Assembly (NCBI RefSeq): GCF_001612555.1
Contig: NZ_CP015110.1
Span: forward strand, 62,001-126,000
Reading direction: 5' to 3'
Length of the DNA: 64,000 bases
DNA from: Acinetobacter sp. TGL-Y2
Lineage (GTDB): Bacteria; Pseudomonadota; Gammaproteobacteria; Pseudomonadales; Moraxellaceae
Shown: positions 28,202 to 37,257 of the stretch, piece by piece
Layout of the letters: every line of letters starts with the position of its first letter
Numbering within the stretch: position 1 is the stretch's first letter
Position numbers and translations under genes: made by a program
The notes under the pieces: model-generated
What the model was told of the DNA's origin: nothing
Database searches by the model: none
The model's input: only the letters and a program-made list of their open reading frames with translations

Positions 28202-28900
28202 ATGACTTTCATCATAGCAATTCAACTGAATGATAGCATCATTGTCGCAGCAGACAATAAGGAAATCATACTCAAAGAAGACCAACCAAATCAGCTAATA
28301 GACAATTTAACGTCAAAAATCCATGCATGGGATGAGGGAATCATTACCGGTACAGGCGAAAGCTATGTGATCAATCGCAGCATCGCTTTATTTAAAGAAT
28401 TCGCTCGATCAGAATTAGAATCTTTACCTCAATGTTTAGAAATTTCACGCCAAATTCGAGAACACGAAATCGGTACTGATCACTTTCAGGTGCAAAACAC
28501 CAAACTACTATGCTCAAGCTACAGCGAAAAAGGTGCTCAACTATATAAAGTCGAACGGATCGATGATGAGAAAAGCTACAGCATGACGGTTGTAGAACCG
28601 ATGGACATCACCGTTTGGATGTTTAATCCTAATGTAGAAAGCATTACGTTGGACTTAAAAAACCTATATCTCGATCTTAAAGATTACTCAGTCTTTGCAA
28701 ACCAAACTGATTGGATGAACCACTACATCAATCGAATTACACCGATCTATCAAAAGCAAAGCCAAGTCGACTCACTCATGAGTCAAAGCTTTGATATCTT
28801 CTTTCAAAGCAAAGATGAATATGTCTTTGGCCACATCCCTAATACACATAATAAAGCAATCGAATTAAAAGAAGTTCCGCCTAATTTTGAGCCTATTTAA
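28202..28900 (+). CDS. Proteasome/HslV-fold-like Ntn-hydrolase homologue, uncertain
   Basis: Protein of 232 residues, no signal peptide. The N terminus MTFIIAIQLNDSIIVAADNK has the layout of proteasome beta/HslV proteins: Thr2 would become the N-terminal nucleophile after Met removal, Asp18 falls at the classical Asp17 position, and SKIHAWDEGIITGTGES (Lys39) resembles the conserved Lys33 and glycine region. The C-terminal half is not recognised. It lies divergent from the effector gene with 87 bases between. Activity and link to the effector are unknown. Confidence 0.6.
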   Translation: MTFIIAIQLNDSIIVAADNKEIILKEDQPNQLIDNLTSKIHAWDEGIITGTGESYVINRSIALFKEFARSELESLPQCLEISRQIREHEIGTDHFQVQNTKLLCSSYSEKGAQLYKVERIDDEKSYSMTVVEPMDITVWMFNPNVESITLDLKNLYLDLKDYSVFANQTDWMNHYINRITPIYQKQSQVDSLMSQSFDIFFQSKDEYVFGHIPNTHNKAIELKEVPPNFEPI

Positions 28901-29030
28901 CATAATGGGTGTTATCTGAAATAAGGATAAGTAAAATTCTAAATTTAACTTATCCTTTTATGATTATATTTTAAATATGCTAACGCCAGTCCGAAAACGC
29001 TACTCGTAACAAAACCATTTCTGTTGGATC

Positions 29031-29039
29031 TGCTATAAT
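29031..29039 (+). promoter_or_regulatory. Extended -10 promoter of rph
   Basis: TGCTATAAT, a perfect TATAAT with the extended TGn element, lies 37 bases upstream of the rph start. No good -35 hexamer is visible, as is common for extended -10 promoters. Confidence 0.6.
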
Positions 29040-29076
29040 TCCTCGCAATATTTTTTAAAACCATATAGGCCAAATC

Positions 29077-29793
29077 ATGCGTATTGACCAACGTACATTA
29101 GACCAACTACGTGATGTAAAAATTACCCGTAACTACACGCGTTATGCAGAAGGTTCAGTATTGGTCGAATTTGGTCATACTAAAGTGCTTTGTACTGCAA
29201 GTATTGATAACTCTGTACCTCGCTTTTTGAAAGGTAAGGGACAAGGTTGGGTCACGGCTGAATACGGCATGTTGCCACGTTCAACGCATACCCGTAGTGA
29301 TCGTGAAGCAGCACGTGGTAAGCAAAGCGGCCGTACCCAAGAAATTCAACGTCTGATTGGTCGTAGCTTACGTGCCATGGTTGATTTGAAAAAGCTCGGT
29401 GAAAATACGATCACGATTGACTGTGATGTGATTCAAGCCGATGGTGGTACACGTACCGCAGCCATTACGGGTGCAGCCGTGGCTTTGATTGATGCCATGA
29501 ATGTATTGCTTGAGAAAAAGAAAATCAAACAAGATCCGTTGAAAGGTTTGGTTGCTGCGGTTTCTGTCGGGATCTTCCAAGATGAAGTCCTGCTTGATCT
29601 TTGCTACGAAGAAGATTCAAACTGCCAAACCGACTTAAACGTGGTGATGACGCAAGCAGGCGAATTTATTGAAATTCAGGGGACTGCTGAAGAAAAACCA
29701 TTTACTCGTGCACAGTCGAATGCCATGTTAGATATGGCGGAAAAGGGTATTGCAATGCTTGTGAAAAAACAACAAGAGGCTTTAGGCTGGTAA
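29077..29793 (+). CDS. rph: Ribonuclease PH
   Basis: Phosphate-dependent 3'-5' exoribonuclease that trims tRNA 3' ends. The 238-residue length is standard. Conserved segments include [20 protein letters not shown], the [17 protein letters not shown] loop with substrate-binding arginines, and the [10 protein letters not shown] and [16 protein letters not shown] motifs. It is monocistronic with an extended -10 promoter and a strong terminator. Confidence 0.97.
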   Translation: MRIDQRTLDQLRDVKITRNYTRYAEGSVLVEFGHTKVLCTASIDNSVPRFLKGKGQGWVTAEYGMLPRSTHTRSDREAARGKQSGRTQEIQRLIGRSLRAMVDLKKLGENTITIDCDVIQADGGTRTAAITGAAVALIDAMNVLLEKKKIKQDPLKGLVAAVSVGIFQDEVLLDLCYEEDSNCQTDLNVVMTQAGEFIEIQGTAEEKPFTRAQSNAMLDMAEKGIAMLVKKQQEALGW

Positions 29794-29811
29794 TTCGCAC
29801 TCAGCACATTG

Positions 29812-29839
29812 AAAAACGCATCGCTTGATGCGTTTTTTT
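29812..29839 (+). terminator. Terminator of rph
   Basis: A 10-bp stem (AAAACGCATC/GATGCGTTTT) with a GCTT loop and a T tract, about 20 bases after the stop. Confidence 0.92.
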
Positions 29840-29952
29840 ATGGAAGGGTGAGATGGTTTTGATTAAAATAAATCTACAGAATAAAAGCGTCAACTTAAAT
29901 AAGATAAAAATAGATTGAGCTGTAAGTAATTTACCAATAAAGAGGAATGAAT

Positions 29953-30144
29953 ATGAAGTTGGCGATGATTTTAATGTGTATTTTTGCCGTATTTATGACT
30001 GCATGTGATTCACGTAGTGATCGTGAAAACAATGAAAAAGAATCGGTTTTGAATCAAAATTTTGTTAACGATAACGATAACGATAACGATAACGATAACG
30101 ACAATAAGCGCGGCGAGAATAAAAATCAAAAAGAAGACGATTAA
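29953..30144 (+). CDS. Small lipoprotein with an Asn-Asp repeat tail
   Basis: Protein of 63 residues. A lipoprotein signal (MKLAMILMCIFAVFMTAC, lipobox MTAC with Cys18) is followed by a short, highly charged, disordered tail that includes six consecutive Asn-Asp pairs. The ATG at 29953 is chosen because AGAGG lies seven bases before it; an in-frame ATG at 29947 is too close. No function is known. Confidence 0.7.
   Translation: MKLAMILMCIFAVFMTACDSRSDRENNEKESVLNQNFVNDNDNDNDNDNDNKRGENKNQKEDD
30067..30102 (+). repeat. Hexanucleotide microsatellite (AACGAT)
   Basis: Five perfect AACGAT units and one AACGAC unit in tandem inside the lipoprotein gene, coding for (Asn-Asp)6. Slippage would change repeat number without shifting the frame, so it can alter tail length but not switch the gene off. 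Confidence 0.9.
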
Positions 30145-30222
30145 GCTGAATGTTTTGCTATCAGCTTATCGATAAGCTGATAATGAACCTATGCCAAATG
30201 GAGCCTCATTTTAGAGATTCTC

Positions 30223-32082
30223 CTACAAAGCTTTTTCAGGATTTAAAGCGTTATAAGTAAAATTCTTTCCGTTTAGCACGTCCATATTCAAGTCTTTGTA
30301 CTGCTGTAAAACCTCGGCTGGATTATTCGAACATTTTGCATCGATAGCTGTACCTGTTTGGTGAATTTGACGATAACACGCATTTACACTCGCGATGACA
30401 TCATAATAAGGTGAAGATGGAAGCTTGGCTGCAGTCAGTACTTTTTGTCCTAAGAAATGCGCAGGTACAAATTCGCCGTCAAACTGAGCTTTATCGATGG
30501 GGAAATTACTCCATACCGCTAAAGGGGTGCTGAAAAATTTAGCATGGTTTTTCTGTGTCTTTTGTTCGGCATTGGCGTAGAAACCGTATTGATCAAACAC
30601 TTCGCCAAGATTCGGTAAATGATCGCCAAAGAAAATGATCAGGGTCGGGCGTTCGATTTTTTTGGCTTCAGCAATCAGCTGTTTAAATTGCTGATCTGCG
30701 CGTTGCATACCTGATAAATAGGTGTTTAACTGACGTTTGTTCAGGTCTGTAATACCAGATTTTGTGATTTTAAAATTATCTTTCCCAAAACGATCATCAT
30801 TGTAATTGAAGTGATTTTCCACCGTGATGGCATAAATAAATTGGGGCTGATCGACTGATTTTTGCAGTTGCGCATAAATACTTTGATAAATCAGATCATC
30901 ATTGGCCCAGCCCCCTTGATTGGTGAATTTTTTACGATCGGTAGCACTGACCATATTTTCGATCGATGTAAAACGATTAAAGCCAAGGTTCTTATAGACC
31001 GCACTGCGGTTATAAAAATATTTACCGTTGTTATGCATCGCGGTTGTGTCATAGCCTAGCTGATTCATGTGCATCGCCAATGAATAGGTCGGGCGCTTGA
31101 GTTTTGACACATAAGCCAACTCATTGTGATTGAGCATGACATTGAGACTGGTTAAGACTTCAAATTCAACATTTGCGGTGCCACCACCAAAAGACGGTGA
31201 TAAGAAATTTGCCACCTGATATCGATCAAGCGTGGGGGTAATATTTCGAGGAATACTTTTATCCAGCTGTCGAGCATCCCAATGCGCTTCACTCATCACA
31301 AAAATAACATTTGGTTGTAGCGTCTCAGCAGTAACCACTGGCGTGACGGCATTATTGTGCTGGGGCATTTTTAAAATCGATTGAATGTGCGGTTCAGCAA
31401 TATCTTCCGTTTTAAAAATTTTGGTATTTACACTGTCCAAAGACTTGGACACAAAAAAACTCATATAGCCCATATTTTTAATGGTGAGATGATCGCCGAC
31501 CCAATCACCACTGGTATTCGGTAGCGCATGTGCATAAGGGCAAATCAATTGTTGTCTGTTGGCTGTACAGTATTCGCTAAAATTATTGCTGAAATTGGCA
31601 CTGACAAAAAAGCTGAGTAAACCCAGTGAAATGAGACTATTTGGAATGAGTAATTTCAACGGTTCTATTTTTTCTTTTCGGTATAAAAGTACCGCTAAGA
31701 CAAAGAATACACCCAGCCCGATAAAGACACAGACTTTAAGCAAAAATGGGGCTGCCGTTAAGGTCTCTGGTAACAATAAAAAATCACTGGGTACTAGGCT
31801 TGCTGATAAATATTGTTCTTTTTTAATGTTGATGAAGGTTAGGCTGAAAAATACAGACTGACTCAAAAATAGCGTGATCCAAGTTTTTCTTAAACACAAA
31901 TAGACCAAGCTAATCAGTGCAAAGTTGATCAATACTGAAAAGCTATATTTATAGAGTCTGAGCTTAAATTGAGCATCAGATAATTTTAAGAAACGCTGTA
32001 AATCTTCTTGATAAAAGAAAAAAATGACAACAGAGAGTAGCGAGACAAGAAAGAACCATGCCTGCTGTTTGAATGTGGACAT
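30223..32082 (-). CDS. LTA synthase-family membrane sulfatase/phosphotransferase
   Basis: Protein of about 619 residues: five hydrophobic spans in roughly the first 190 residues, then a periplasmic alkaline-phosphatase/sulfatase domain. PNVIFVMSEAHWD begins the catalytic domain, GGGTANVEFEVLTSLN supplies the probable catalytic Thr, and IIFFGDHLPNLG the distal metal ligands. The family moves phosphoglycerol or phosphoethanolamine onto glycans or lipids (LtaS, OpgB). The acceptor here is unknown; a Gram-negative member may act on periplasmic glucans or envelope glycans. The ATG at 32082 is preferred to an in-frame TTG. Confidence 0.87.
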   Translation of the reverse strand: MSTFKQQAWFFLVSLLSVVIFFFYQEDLQRFLKLSDAQFKLRLYKYSFSVLINFALISLVYLCLRKTWITLFLSQSVFFSLTFINIKKEQYLSASLVPSDFLLLPETLTAAPFLLKVCVFIGLGVFFVLAVLLYRKEKIEPLKLLIPNSLISLGLLSFFVSANFSNNFSEYCTANRQQLICPYAHALPNTSGDWVGDHLTIKNMGYMSFFVSKSLDSVNTKIFKTEDIAEPHIQSILKMPQHNNAVTPVVTAETLQPNVIFVMSEAHWDARQLDKSIPRNITPTLDRYQVANFLSPSFGGGTANVEFEVLTSLNVMLNHNELAYVSKLKRPTYSLAMHMNQLGYDTTAMHNNGKYFYNRSAVYKNLGFNRFTSIENMVSATDRKKFTNQGGWANDDLIYQSIYAQLQKSVDQPQFIYAITVENHFNYNDDRFGKDNFKITKSGITDLNKRQLNTYLSGMQRADQQFKQLIAEAKKIERPTLIIFFGDHLPNLGEVFDQYGFYANAEQKTQKNHAKFFSTPLAVWSNFPIDKAQFDGEFVPAHFLGQKVLTAAKLPSSPYYDVIASVNACYRQIHQTGTAIDAKCSNNPAEVLQQYKDLNMDVLNGKNFTYNALNPEKAL

Positions 32083-32114
32083 TTTGATCAAATATAAGAA
32101 TAAAGGAGCTGACT

Positions 32115-32142
32115 ATTATAGGGTGTCGCTCCTTTTTTTCAA
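32115..32142 (-). promoter_or_regulatory. Sigma-70 promoter of the LTA-synthase-like gene
   Basis: On the minus strand, TTGAAA and a perfect TATAAT are separated by 16 bases, about 33 bases before the start codon. The promoter lies inside a hairpin-forming segment (AAAGGAGC/GCTCCTTT), and a second inverted repeat (AATGACGTG/CACGTCATT) lies just upstream. Confidence 0.75.
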
Positions 32143-32213
32143 TGACGTGTGCTGGAGGAGATCACGTCATTTCGATCAAAACACGGTGATCCCATTCAAC
32201 TGAGCTGAACCAC

Positions 32214-33062
32214 TTACTCAGCTTGAAAGCGCATCGACAAATCAATGGCTTTCACATCTTTGGTCAAGACACCCATGGAAATATAGTCAACGCCTGTCGT
32301 CGCCACTTCGCGTAAATTATCAATGGTAATATTTCCAGATGCTTCCAGTTTACATCGCCCAGTGACATGCTTCACGGCATCAATCATTTGCTGCTGGCTA
32401 AAGTTGTCTAGCATGACAATATCGGCACCTGCTTCAAGTGCTTGATTCAGCTCATCCCAAGTTTCAACTTCAACCTCGACAGGTTTATTCGGTGCGATCT
32501 GACGTGCTTGTGCAATCGCCTGCTGAATGCCACCTGCGGCCATAATGTGATTTTCTTTAATTAAAAATGCATCAAAAAGCCCTAAACGGTGATTCTTTCC
32601 ACCACCAATAGCAACCGCATATTTTTGTGCAATGCGTAAACCGGGTAAGGTTTTACGGGTATCGAGGAGCCGTGTGTTTAAACCCTCTAGCTGTTTAACA
32701 TACTCTGCTGTTTTGGTCGCTACAGCAGATAAGGTTTGAATAAAATTGAGAGCCGCGCGTTCAACGGTCAGTAAGCTACGTGCTGAACCGGAAAGTTGTA
32801 AAAAAACTTCATTGGCGTGAACGACATCGCCCTCATTTTTGAGCCAATTGATCTGAACATTTGCATCAAAGCGCTGAATTAAGGCATTGACCCAAGGCTG
32901 ACCAGCCAAAACCATAGGTTCACGCGTTAAAATACTCGCGTTGGCTTGTTCATTTTCAGGCGTGAGTAGGGCAGTAATATCACCATCTGCAATATCTTCA
33001 GCTAAAGCCTGTTGAATATTGATTTGAATGGCTTGCTCAAGTAAAGGTTGCGGTATGCTCAT
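32214..33062 (-). CDS. nadC: Nicotinate-nucleotide pyrophosphorylase (quinolinate PRTase)
   Basis: Cytoplasmic enzyme that joins quinolinate and PRPP to give nicotinate mononucleotide in NAD synthesis. It has 282 residues, the usual length. Conserved elements: EDIADGDITALL near the N terminus, TRKTLPGLR, the GGGKNHRLGLFD loop, VEVEVETWDE and ASGNITIDN near the C terminus. Two ATG codons are adjacent; the second is better spaced from AGGG. It is divergent from ampD. Confidence 0.96.
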   Translation of the reverse strand: MSIPQPLLEQAIQINIQQALAEDIADGDITALLTPENEQANASILTREPMVLAGQPWVNALIQRFDANVQINWLKNEGDVVHANEVFLQLSGSARSLLTVERAALNFIQTLSAVATKTAEYVKQLEGLNTRLLDTRKTLPGLRIAQKYAVAIGGGKNHRLGLFDAFLIKENHIMAAGGIQQAIAQARQIAPNKPVEVEVETWDELNQALEAGADIVMLDNFSQQQMIDAVKHVTGRCKLEASGNITIDNLREVATTGVDYISMGVLTKDVKAIDLSMRFQAE

Positions 33063-33214
33063 CATGTCCCTATGCTGAATAGCTAAAAAATGAGCAATAT
33101 ATTAGCATTACCCTGAATGATTCTGTGCTGTTTTTATTTCGAAAAGGTTTAGCATAGGCTGAATTACGATAAAATGCAGGGATAATAATCTCTCAAGTCT
33201 ATGGAGCAGCGCAA

Positions 33215-33799
33215 TTGAAAGCACCACCATTCCAAGTACCACTATTCCAAGTGATCAACGGGCAGTTGCAAGGTGCGAGATGGATTGCTTCACCGAATTT
33301 TAATCAGCGACCTGAACAGACCGAGATTCAATTGTTGGTGATTCACAATATCAGTTTACCGCCCTCGCAATTTGGTGGAGGCTATATTGAGCAGTTTTTT
33401 CAAAATCAATTAGATGGCTCGGCACATCCTTATTTTAAAACCATTGAAGGCATGCAAGTCTCGACCCATTTGCTGATTTTGCGCAGTGGCGAGGTACTAC
33501 AGTTTGTCAATTTTCATGATCGAGCCTGGCATGCCGGGCGTTCAAGTTATTTGGCGCAAAAAGAGTGTAATGACTACTCTATTGGCATTGAGCTGGAAGG
33601 CAGTGATGATACCGATTTTGAGGCTGTCCAATATACAGTACTGGCACAAGTGGTGGCCACTTTACAGCAGGCTTATCCAAAAGTGATGAATCATATTGCT
33701 GGGCATTCCGATATCGCATCAGGTCGTAAAACTGATCCGGGACCGCATTTTCAATGGGCACATTTTCGCAGCTTACTCAATCAGATCAAAACAGCTTAA
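33215..33799 (+). CDS. ampD: 1,6-anhydro-N-acetylmuramyl-L-alanine amidase AmpD
   Basis: Cytoplasmic zinc amidase of peptidoglycan recycling, 194 residues. Zinc ligands and catalytic residues appear in LLVIHNISLPPSQFGGG and in the C-terminal GHSDIASGRKTDPGPHF; DYSIGIELEG is also conserved. The TTG start is supported by TGGAG about 9 bases upstream; the nearby ATG is out of frame and meets a stop after five codons. Loss of AmpD function can derepress beta-lactamase genes where AmpR is present. It acts in the same pathway as mupP in this window. Confidence 0.95.
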   Translation: MKAPPFQVPLFQVINGQLQGARWIASPNFNQRPEQTEIQLLVIHNISLPPSQFGGGYIEQFFQNQLDGSAHPYFKTIEGMQVSTHLLILRSGEVLQFVNFHDRAWHAGRSSYLAQKECNDYSIGIELEGSDDTDFEAVQYTVLAQVVATLQQAYPKVMNHIAGHSDIASGRKTDPGPHFQWAHFRSLLNQIKTA

Positions 33800-33886
33800 A
33801 ATTGAGCAATAAACCTGAACATCAAATAACGAAATTCTTTTTGAGTTTCATTACAATAACGACATTCTTTTAAGTTGGTGAATACG

Positions 33887-35431
33887 ATGGCGCTTTGGCG
33901 ATCCACCTTTATAGTCAGTGCAATGACCATGTTGTCTCGGGTATTGGGACTGGTTCGTGACATGGTTTTACTTAATGTCTTTGGTGCAGGTAAAGATTTC
34001 GATACCTTCGTGGTGGCTTTTCGTATTCCGAACTTTTTCAGGCGCCTGTTTGCCGAAGGCGCATTCTCTCAGGCCTTTATTCCGGTGCTCACCGAATATA
34101 AAACCAGTAAATTACATGCCGAAGTCCAAATTCTGATTAGTCGGGTGTTTGGCTGTTTGTTGGTGGTCATGACCAGCTTAACCGTGCTGTGTATGGTGAT
34201 CGCACCGGCTATTTTATATATCTATGCACCGGGTTTTCACAATGATCCGCTGAAATTTGATTTGGCAGTCGATCTTTTTCGCTTAACCATTCCATATTTG
34301 TTGTTTATGTCGCTCACGGCTTTTGCCAGCAGTATATTAAATAGCTATGGCTCATTTACCACACCCGCATTTGCACCAGTACTGCTCAATATCACCATGA
34401 TTGCAGGGGCTTGGTGGTTATCGCCCTATATGGCTGAACCGATTATGGCGCTGGGTTGGGCCGTCGTTGTCGCAGGAATATTGCAACTCGCACTTCAAAT
34501 TCCAGAGCTTTGGCGTAAGAAACTTTTGATTCCCCCAAAGGTGGATTTCAAGCATGAAGGTGTCGAGCGCATTTTAAAATTGATGTTGCCCGCTTTGTTT
34601 GGTGTGTCTGTCACTCAGATCAATTTACTACTGAACACCATTTGGGCATCCTTTATGCAAGATGGTTCTGTATCTTGGTTATATACTGCGGAACGTATGA
34701 CCGAACTGCCTTTGGGCTTGATTGGCGTGGCGATTGGTACGGTGATTTTACCGGCACTGTCTATGCGTAAAGCTGAACAAGATCAAAACAAATTTAAAGA
34801 CATGCTGGATTGGGCTGCACGTGTCATTGTCTTCGCAGGGATTCCAGCCAGCATTGCACTGTTTATGTTATCAACACCCATCATTCAAGCGCTATTTCAA
34901 CATGGTGCTTTTTCCCTACATGACACTCAAATGACGGCTTTGGCACTACAATGCATGAGTGCGGGCGTATTGGCATTTATGCTGATTAAAGTCTTTGCCC
35001 CGGGTTTCTATGCCATTCAAGACACCAAAACTCCTGTAAGAGTTGGCTTAATGGCGGTTGCCGCGAATGCCATTTTAAACGTGATCTTGATTAACTTTTT
35101 CAAATATATCGGCTGGCAAGAACAGCATATGGCTTTGGCGATTGCCTCTTCAGGTTCGGCACTCGTCAATGCAGGCATGCTGTATTTTTATTTGCATAAG
35201 CGTAACATCTTCCGCTTTGGATCCCATTGGAAAATGCTATTTGTTCAATTCATCATTGGAAATTTAGTGATGGTGGCTGCGTTATGGTATGGACTGACTT
35301 GGTATGATGGCACACTTGCACCTTGGTTACGCGTGCTTGAAGTGATTGGGCTGTGCGTACTTGGTGTAGTGGCATATGCAATGGGTTTATTGATTTCTGG
35401 TTTCAGACCACGTCATTTAAAACATTCCTGA
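33887..35431 (+). CDS. murJ: Lipid II flippase MurJ
   Basis: Integral membrane protein of about 514 residues with some 14 spans (MOP superfamily). Signature segments: STFIVSAMTMLSRVLGLVRD at the N terminus, FRIPNFFRRLFAEGAFSQAF and TELPLGLIGVAIGTVILPAL. It moves lipid II across the inner membrane. The ATG is preferred to upstream in-frame TTG/GTG codons. It marks the conserved left border of the Acinetobacter capsule region. Confidence 0.95.
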   Translation: MALWRSTFIVSAMTMLSRVLGLVRDMVLLNVFGAGKDFDTFVVAFRIPNFFRRLFAEGAFSQAFIPVLTEYKTSKLHAEVQILISRVFGCLLVVMTSLTVLCMVIAPAILYIYAPGFHNDPLKFDLAVDLFRLTIPYLLFMSLTAFASSILNSYGSFTTPAFAPVLLNITMIAGAWWLSPYMAEPIMALGWAVVVAGILQLALQIPELWRKKLLIPPKVDFKHEGVERILKLMLPALFGVSVTQINLLLNTIWASFMQDGSVSWLYTAERMTELPLGLIGVAIGTVILPALSMRKAEQDQNKFKDMLDWAARVIVFAGIPASIALFMLSTPIIQALFQHGAFSLHDTQMTALALQCMSAGVLAFMLIKVFAPGFYAIQDTKTPVRVGLMAVAANAILNVILINFFKYIGWQEQHMALAIASSGSALVNAGMLYFYLHKRNIFRFGSHWKMLFVQFIIGNLVMVAALWYGLTWYDGTLAPWLRVLEVIGLCVLGVVAYAMGLLISGFRPRHLKHS

Positions 35432-35458
35432 TCACGCACAGATTCAACGCTTAAAATA

Positions 35459-35485
35459 AAAAACATCGCTCAGGCGATGTTTTTT
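35459..35485 (+). terminator. Terminator of murJ (possibly bidirectional)
   Basis: A 9-bp perfect stem (AAACATCGC/GCGATGTTT) with loop TCAG, T-rich on the right and A-rich on the left. It lies between convergent murJ and FKBP genes and can serve both. Confidence 0.88.
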
Positions 35486-35517
35486 TATGGCTCAAACTAA
35501 ACGTTAAATCGCTAATA

Positions 35518-36207
35518 TTAGGGTAAGACTTGAATCAGTTCTACATCAAAAATCAGCGTACTATTCGGTGCAATTGAATCGCCGGAACCTATTTCACCAT
35601 AGCCCAATCGAGCTGGAATAAAGAAGCGATATTTAGCACCTTCTTTCATCAATTGTAAACCTTCAGTCCACCCTGCAATCACTTGGCTGACTTGAAACTC
35701 TACAGATTGATTGCGGGCAATGGAGCTGTCAAATACGGTCTGATCAATTAAACGACCTTCATAGTCGACTTTGACTTTTGAAGTCGCTTTGGGGGTTTGA
35801 CCGTTGCCTGCTTTTAGCATTTGGTATTGCAATCCGCTTGGACGCGTCATGACACCTGCTTGCTTAGCATTGTTGGCCAAGAATATTTCGCCTTCTTTAA
35901 GGTTTTTTGCAGCCAGTTGCTTAAACTGTTCCAACTGTTTTGATTCATTACTCTTTTTATATTGCGTAAGCGCTTGCGCCATTTCTTGCTCAGTCAAATT
36001 AGGTTGTTGACCGTTTGATCCTTGCTTTAGACCCTGAATAAAGGCTTCAAGGTTGATATATTTGAGTGTTTCAGCATTGGTACGGCCCATGACATAACCA
36101 TAACTATAACCGAGCTGATCCTTTTCTGGGCTTTTATTGTTAATGGTATTGGCAAAGCTGGTAGAGCCAAGTAACAACATGCCAGTACATAGGGCTATTT
36201 TTTTCAT
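35518..36207 (-). CDS. fkpA: Periplasmic FKBP-type peptidyl-prolyl isomerase (FkpA-like)
   Basis: Protein of 229 residues with a signal peptide (MKKIALCTGMLLLGSTSFA), an N-terminal helical dimerisation domain and a C-terminal FKBP domain ([37 protein letters not shown], the final DVELIQV). It catalyses proline isomerisation and acts as an envelope chaperone. A close paralogue lies next to it; the fkpA/fklB names follow the usual labels at Acinetobacter capsule loci, and the assignment between the two is not certain. Confidence 0.9.
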   Translation of the reverse strand: MKKIALCTGMLLLGSTSFANTINNKSPEKDQLGYSYGYVMGRTNAETLKYINLEAFIQGLKQGSNGQQPNLTEQEMAQALTQYKKSNESKQLEQFKQLAAKNLKEGEIFLANNAKQAGVMTRPSGLQYQMLKAGNGQTPKATSKVKVDYEGRLIDQTVFDSSIARNQSVEFQVSQVIAGWTEGLQLMKEGAKYRFFIPARLGYGEIGSGDSIAPNSTLIFDVELIQVLP

Positions 36208-36234
36208 TTTATGTTGATCTCTTAAAACGTAGGT

Positions 36235-36263
36235 AAAAAAAGAGAGCCGATGCTCTCTTTTTA
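36235..36263 (-). terminator. Terminator between the two FKBP genes
   Basis: An 11-bp stem (AAAAAGAGAGC/GCTCTCTTTTT) with loop CGAT, just past the stop of the right-hand FKBP gene on the minus strand. Confidence 0.88.
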
Positions 36264-36269
36264 TGGGTC

Positions 36270-36977
36270 TTAGTTGACTTTGATCAGCTCAACATCAAAT
36301 ACCAAAGTGCTATTGGCAGGAATGGTGCCTGGAACACCTTGTTCCCCATAAGCCAATTGCGAGGGGATATAAAGCGTGGCCTTGCCCCCTTCTTTCATCA
36401 GCTGTAGACCTTCAGTCCAGCCCGGAATAACTTGATTGAGTGGAAATTCGATCGGTTCACCACGTTCTACTGAACTATCAAACACTTTGCCATCGAGAAG
36501 CTTACCAGTGTAATGCACAGTCACGACAGAAGATGCAGTCGGTTGTTTACCTGTACCTTGCTTCGTCACTTTATACTGTAAACCTGAGGCTGTAGTTTGC
36601 ACGCCTGGTTTTTTTGCATTTTCGGTCAAGAAGGTTTGATTGTTTGAATTCAAAGCTTTGCTGTCTGCGGCTTGCTTTTCGACCATGTGCTTTTGAAACT
36701 CAATATAGGCTGCTTGTAATTCCTCATCCGTATAGGCACGCTCTTTTTTTGCATGCGCATCACGAATACCAGTAATAAACGTATCCAGATCGACTTCAGG
36801 CGGAGTTTGGCTTGCAACTTCATAACCCAGCGCATAACTGATTTTTTCAACCGGTGGTGAATCTTTTTTCATGACACTTTTTGCAGCATCCGCAGGGTTT
36901 TGCGTCGCATAATAAACAGGTACAAGTGCAGCGCCGCCTAGTAGAACTGCAACAGCGATGGGTAAGGCTTTACTCAT
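36270..36977 (-). CDS. fklB: FKBP-type peptidyl-prolyl isomerase (FklB/Mip-like)
   Basis: Second FKBP, about 235 residues. An N-terminal hydrophobic segment ([20 protein letters not shown]) is a signal peptide or anchor; a helical domain and the FKBP domain ([36 protein letters not shown]) follow. The ATG start (MSKALP) with GGGAAA upstream is preferred to an in-frame TTG. It is similar enough to its neighbour to suggest an old tandem duplication. Confidence 0.9.
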   Translation of the reverse strand: MSKALPIAVAVLLGGAALVPVYYATQNPADAAKSVMKKDSPPVEKISYALGYEVASQTPPEVDLDTFITGIRDAHAKKERAYTDEELQAAYIEFQKHMVEKQAADSKALNSNNQTFLTENAKKPGVQTTASGLQYKVTKQGTGKQPTASSVVTVHYTGKLLDGKVFDSSVERGEPIEFPLNQVIPGWTEGLQLMKEGGKATLYIPSQLAYGEQGVPGTIPANSTLVFDVELIKVN

Positions 36978-37203
36978 GAGTTTTCCCAATTTTTAATCTT
37001 AAATTTGCTATAGCTTCACAGTTACAGCATATAACGTCTACAGAAGAAACGATATACAATTTCAATAAAATCAACCAAAAATACACAATTTGGCGTATTC
37101 TTTTGAGTATATAAAATATATCTATTTCATAGAAAAAAATTCAAATCTTTGACCATCACTCCCCAAATACGCTATGAGTAATCACTTGTTTGAAAACATC
37201 ATA

Positions 37204-37231
37204 TAAAAAAGCCAGATCGAAATCTGGCTTT
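37204..37231 (-). terminator. Terminator of the wza-wzb-wzc operon
   Basis: A 10-bp stem (AAAGCCAGAT/ATCTGGCTTT) with loop CGAA, with A-rich sequence on the left giving a T tract on the minus strand, about 27 bases past the wzc stop. Confidence 0.87.
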
Positions 37232-37257
37232 ATAAAGAGAACGCTTAATTGTGTCAA

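Noticed and set aside
28115..28285. 57-codon N-terminal extension of the effector gene
   Set aside because: It would overlap the divergent Ntn-like gene, has no VgrG-like sequence, and the internal ATG has a good Shine-Dalgarno site.
30067..30102. Short tandem repeat considered as a CRISPR or iteron array
   Set aside because: Units are 6 bases with no spacers and lie inside a coding frame; it is a microsatellite.
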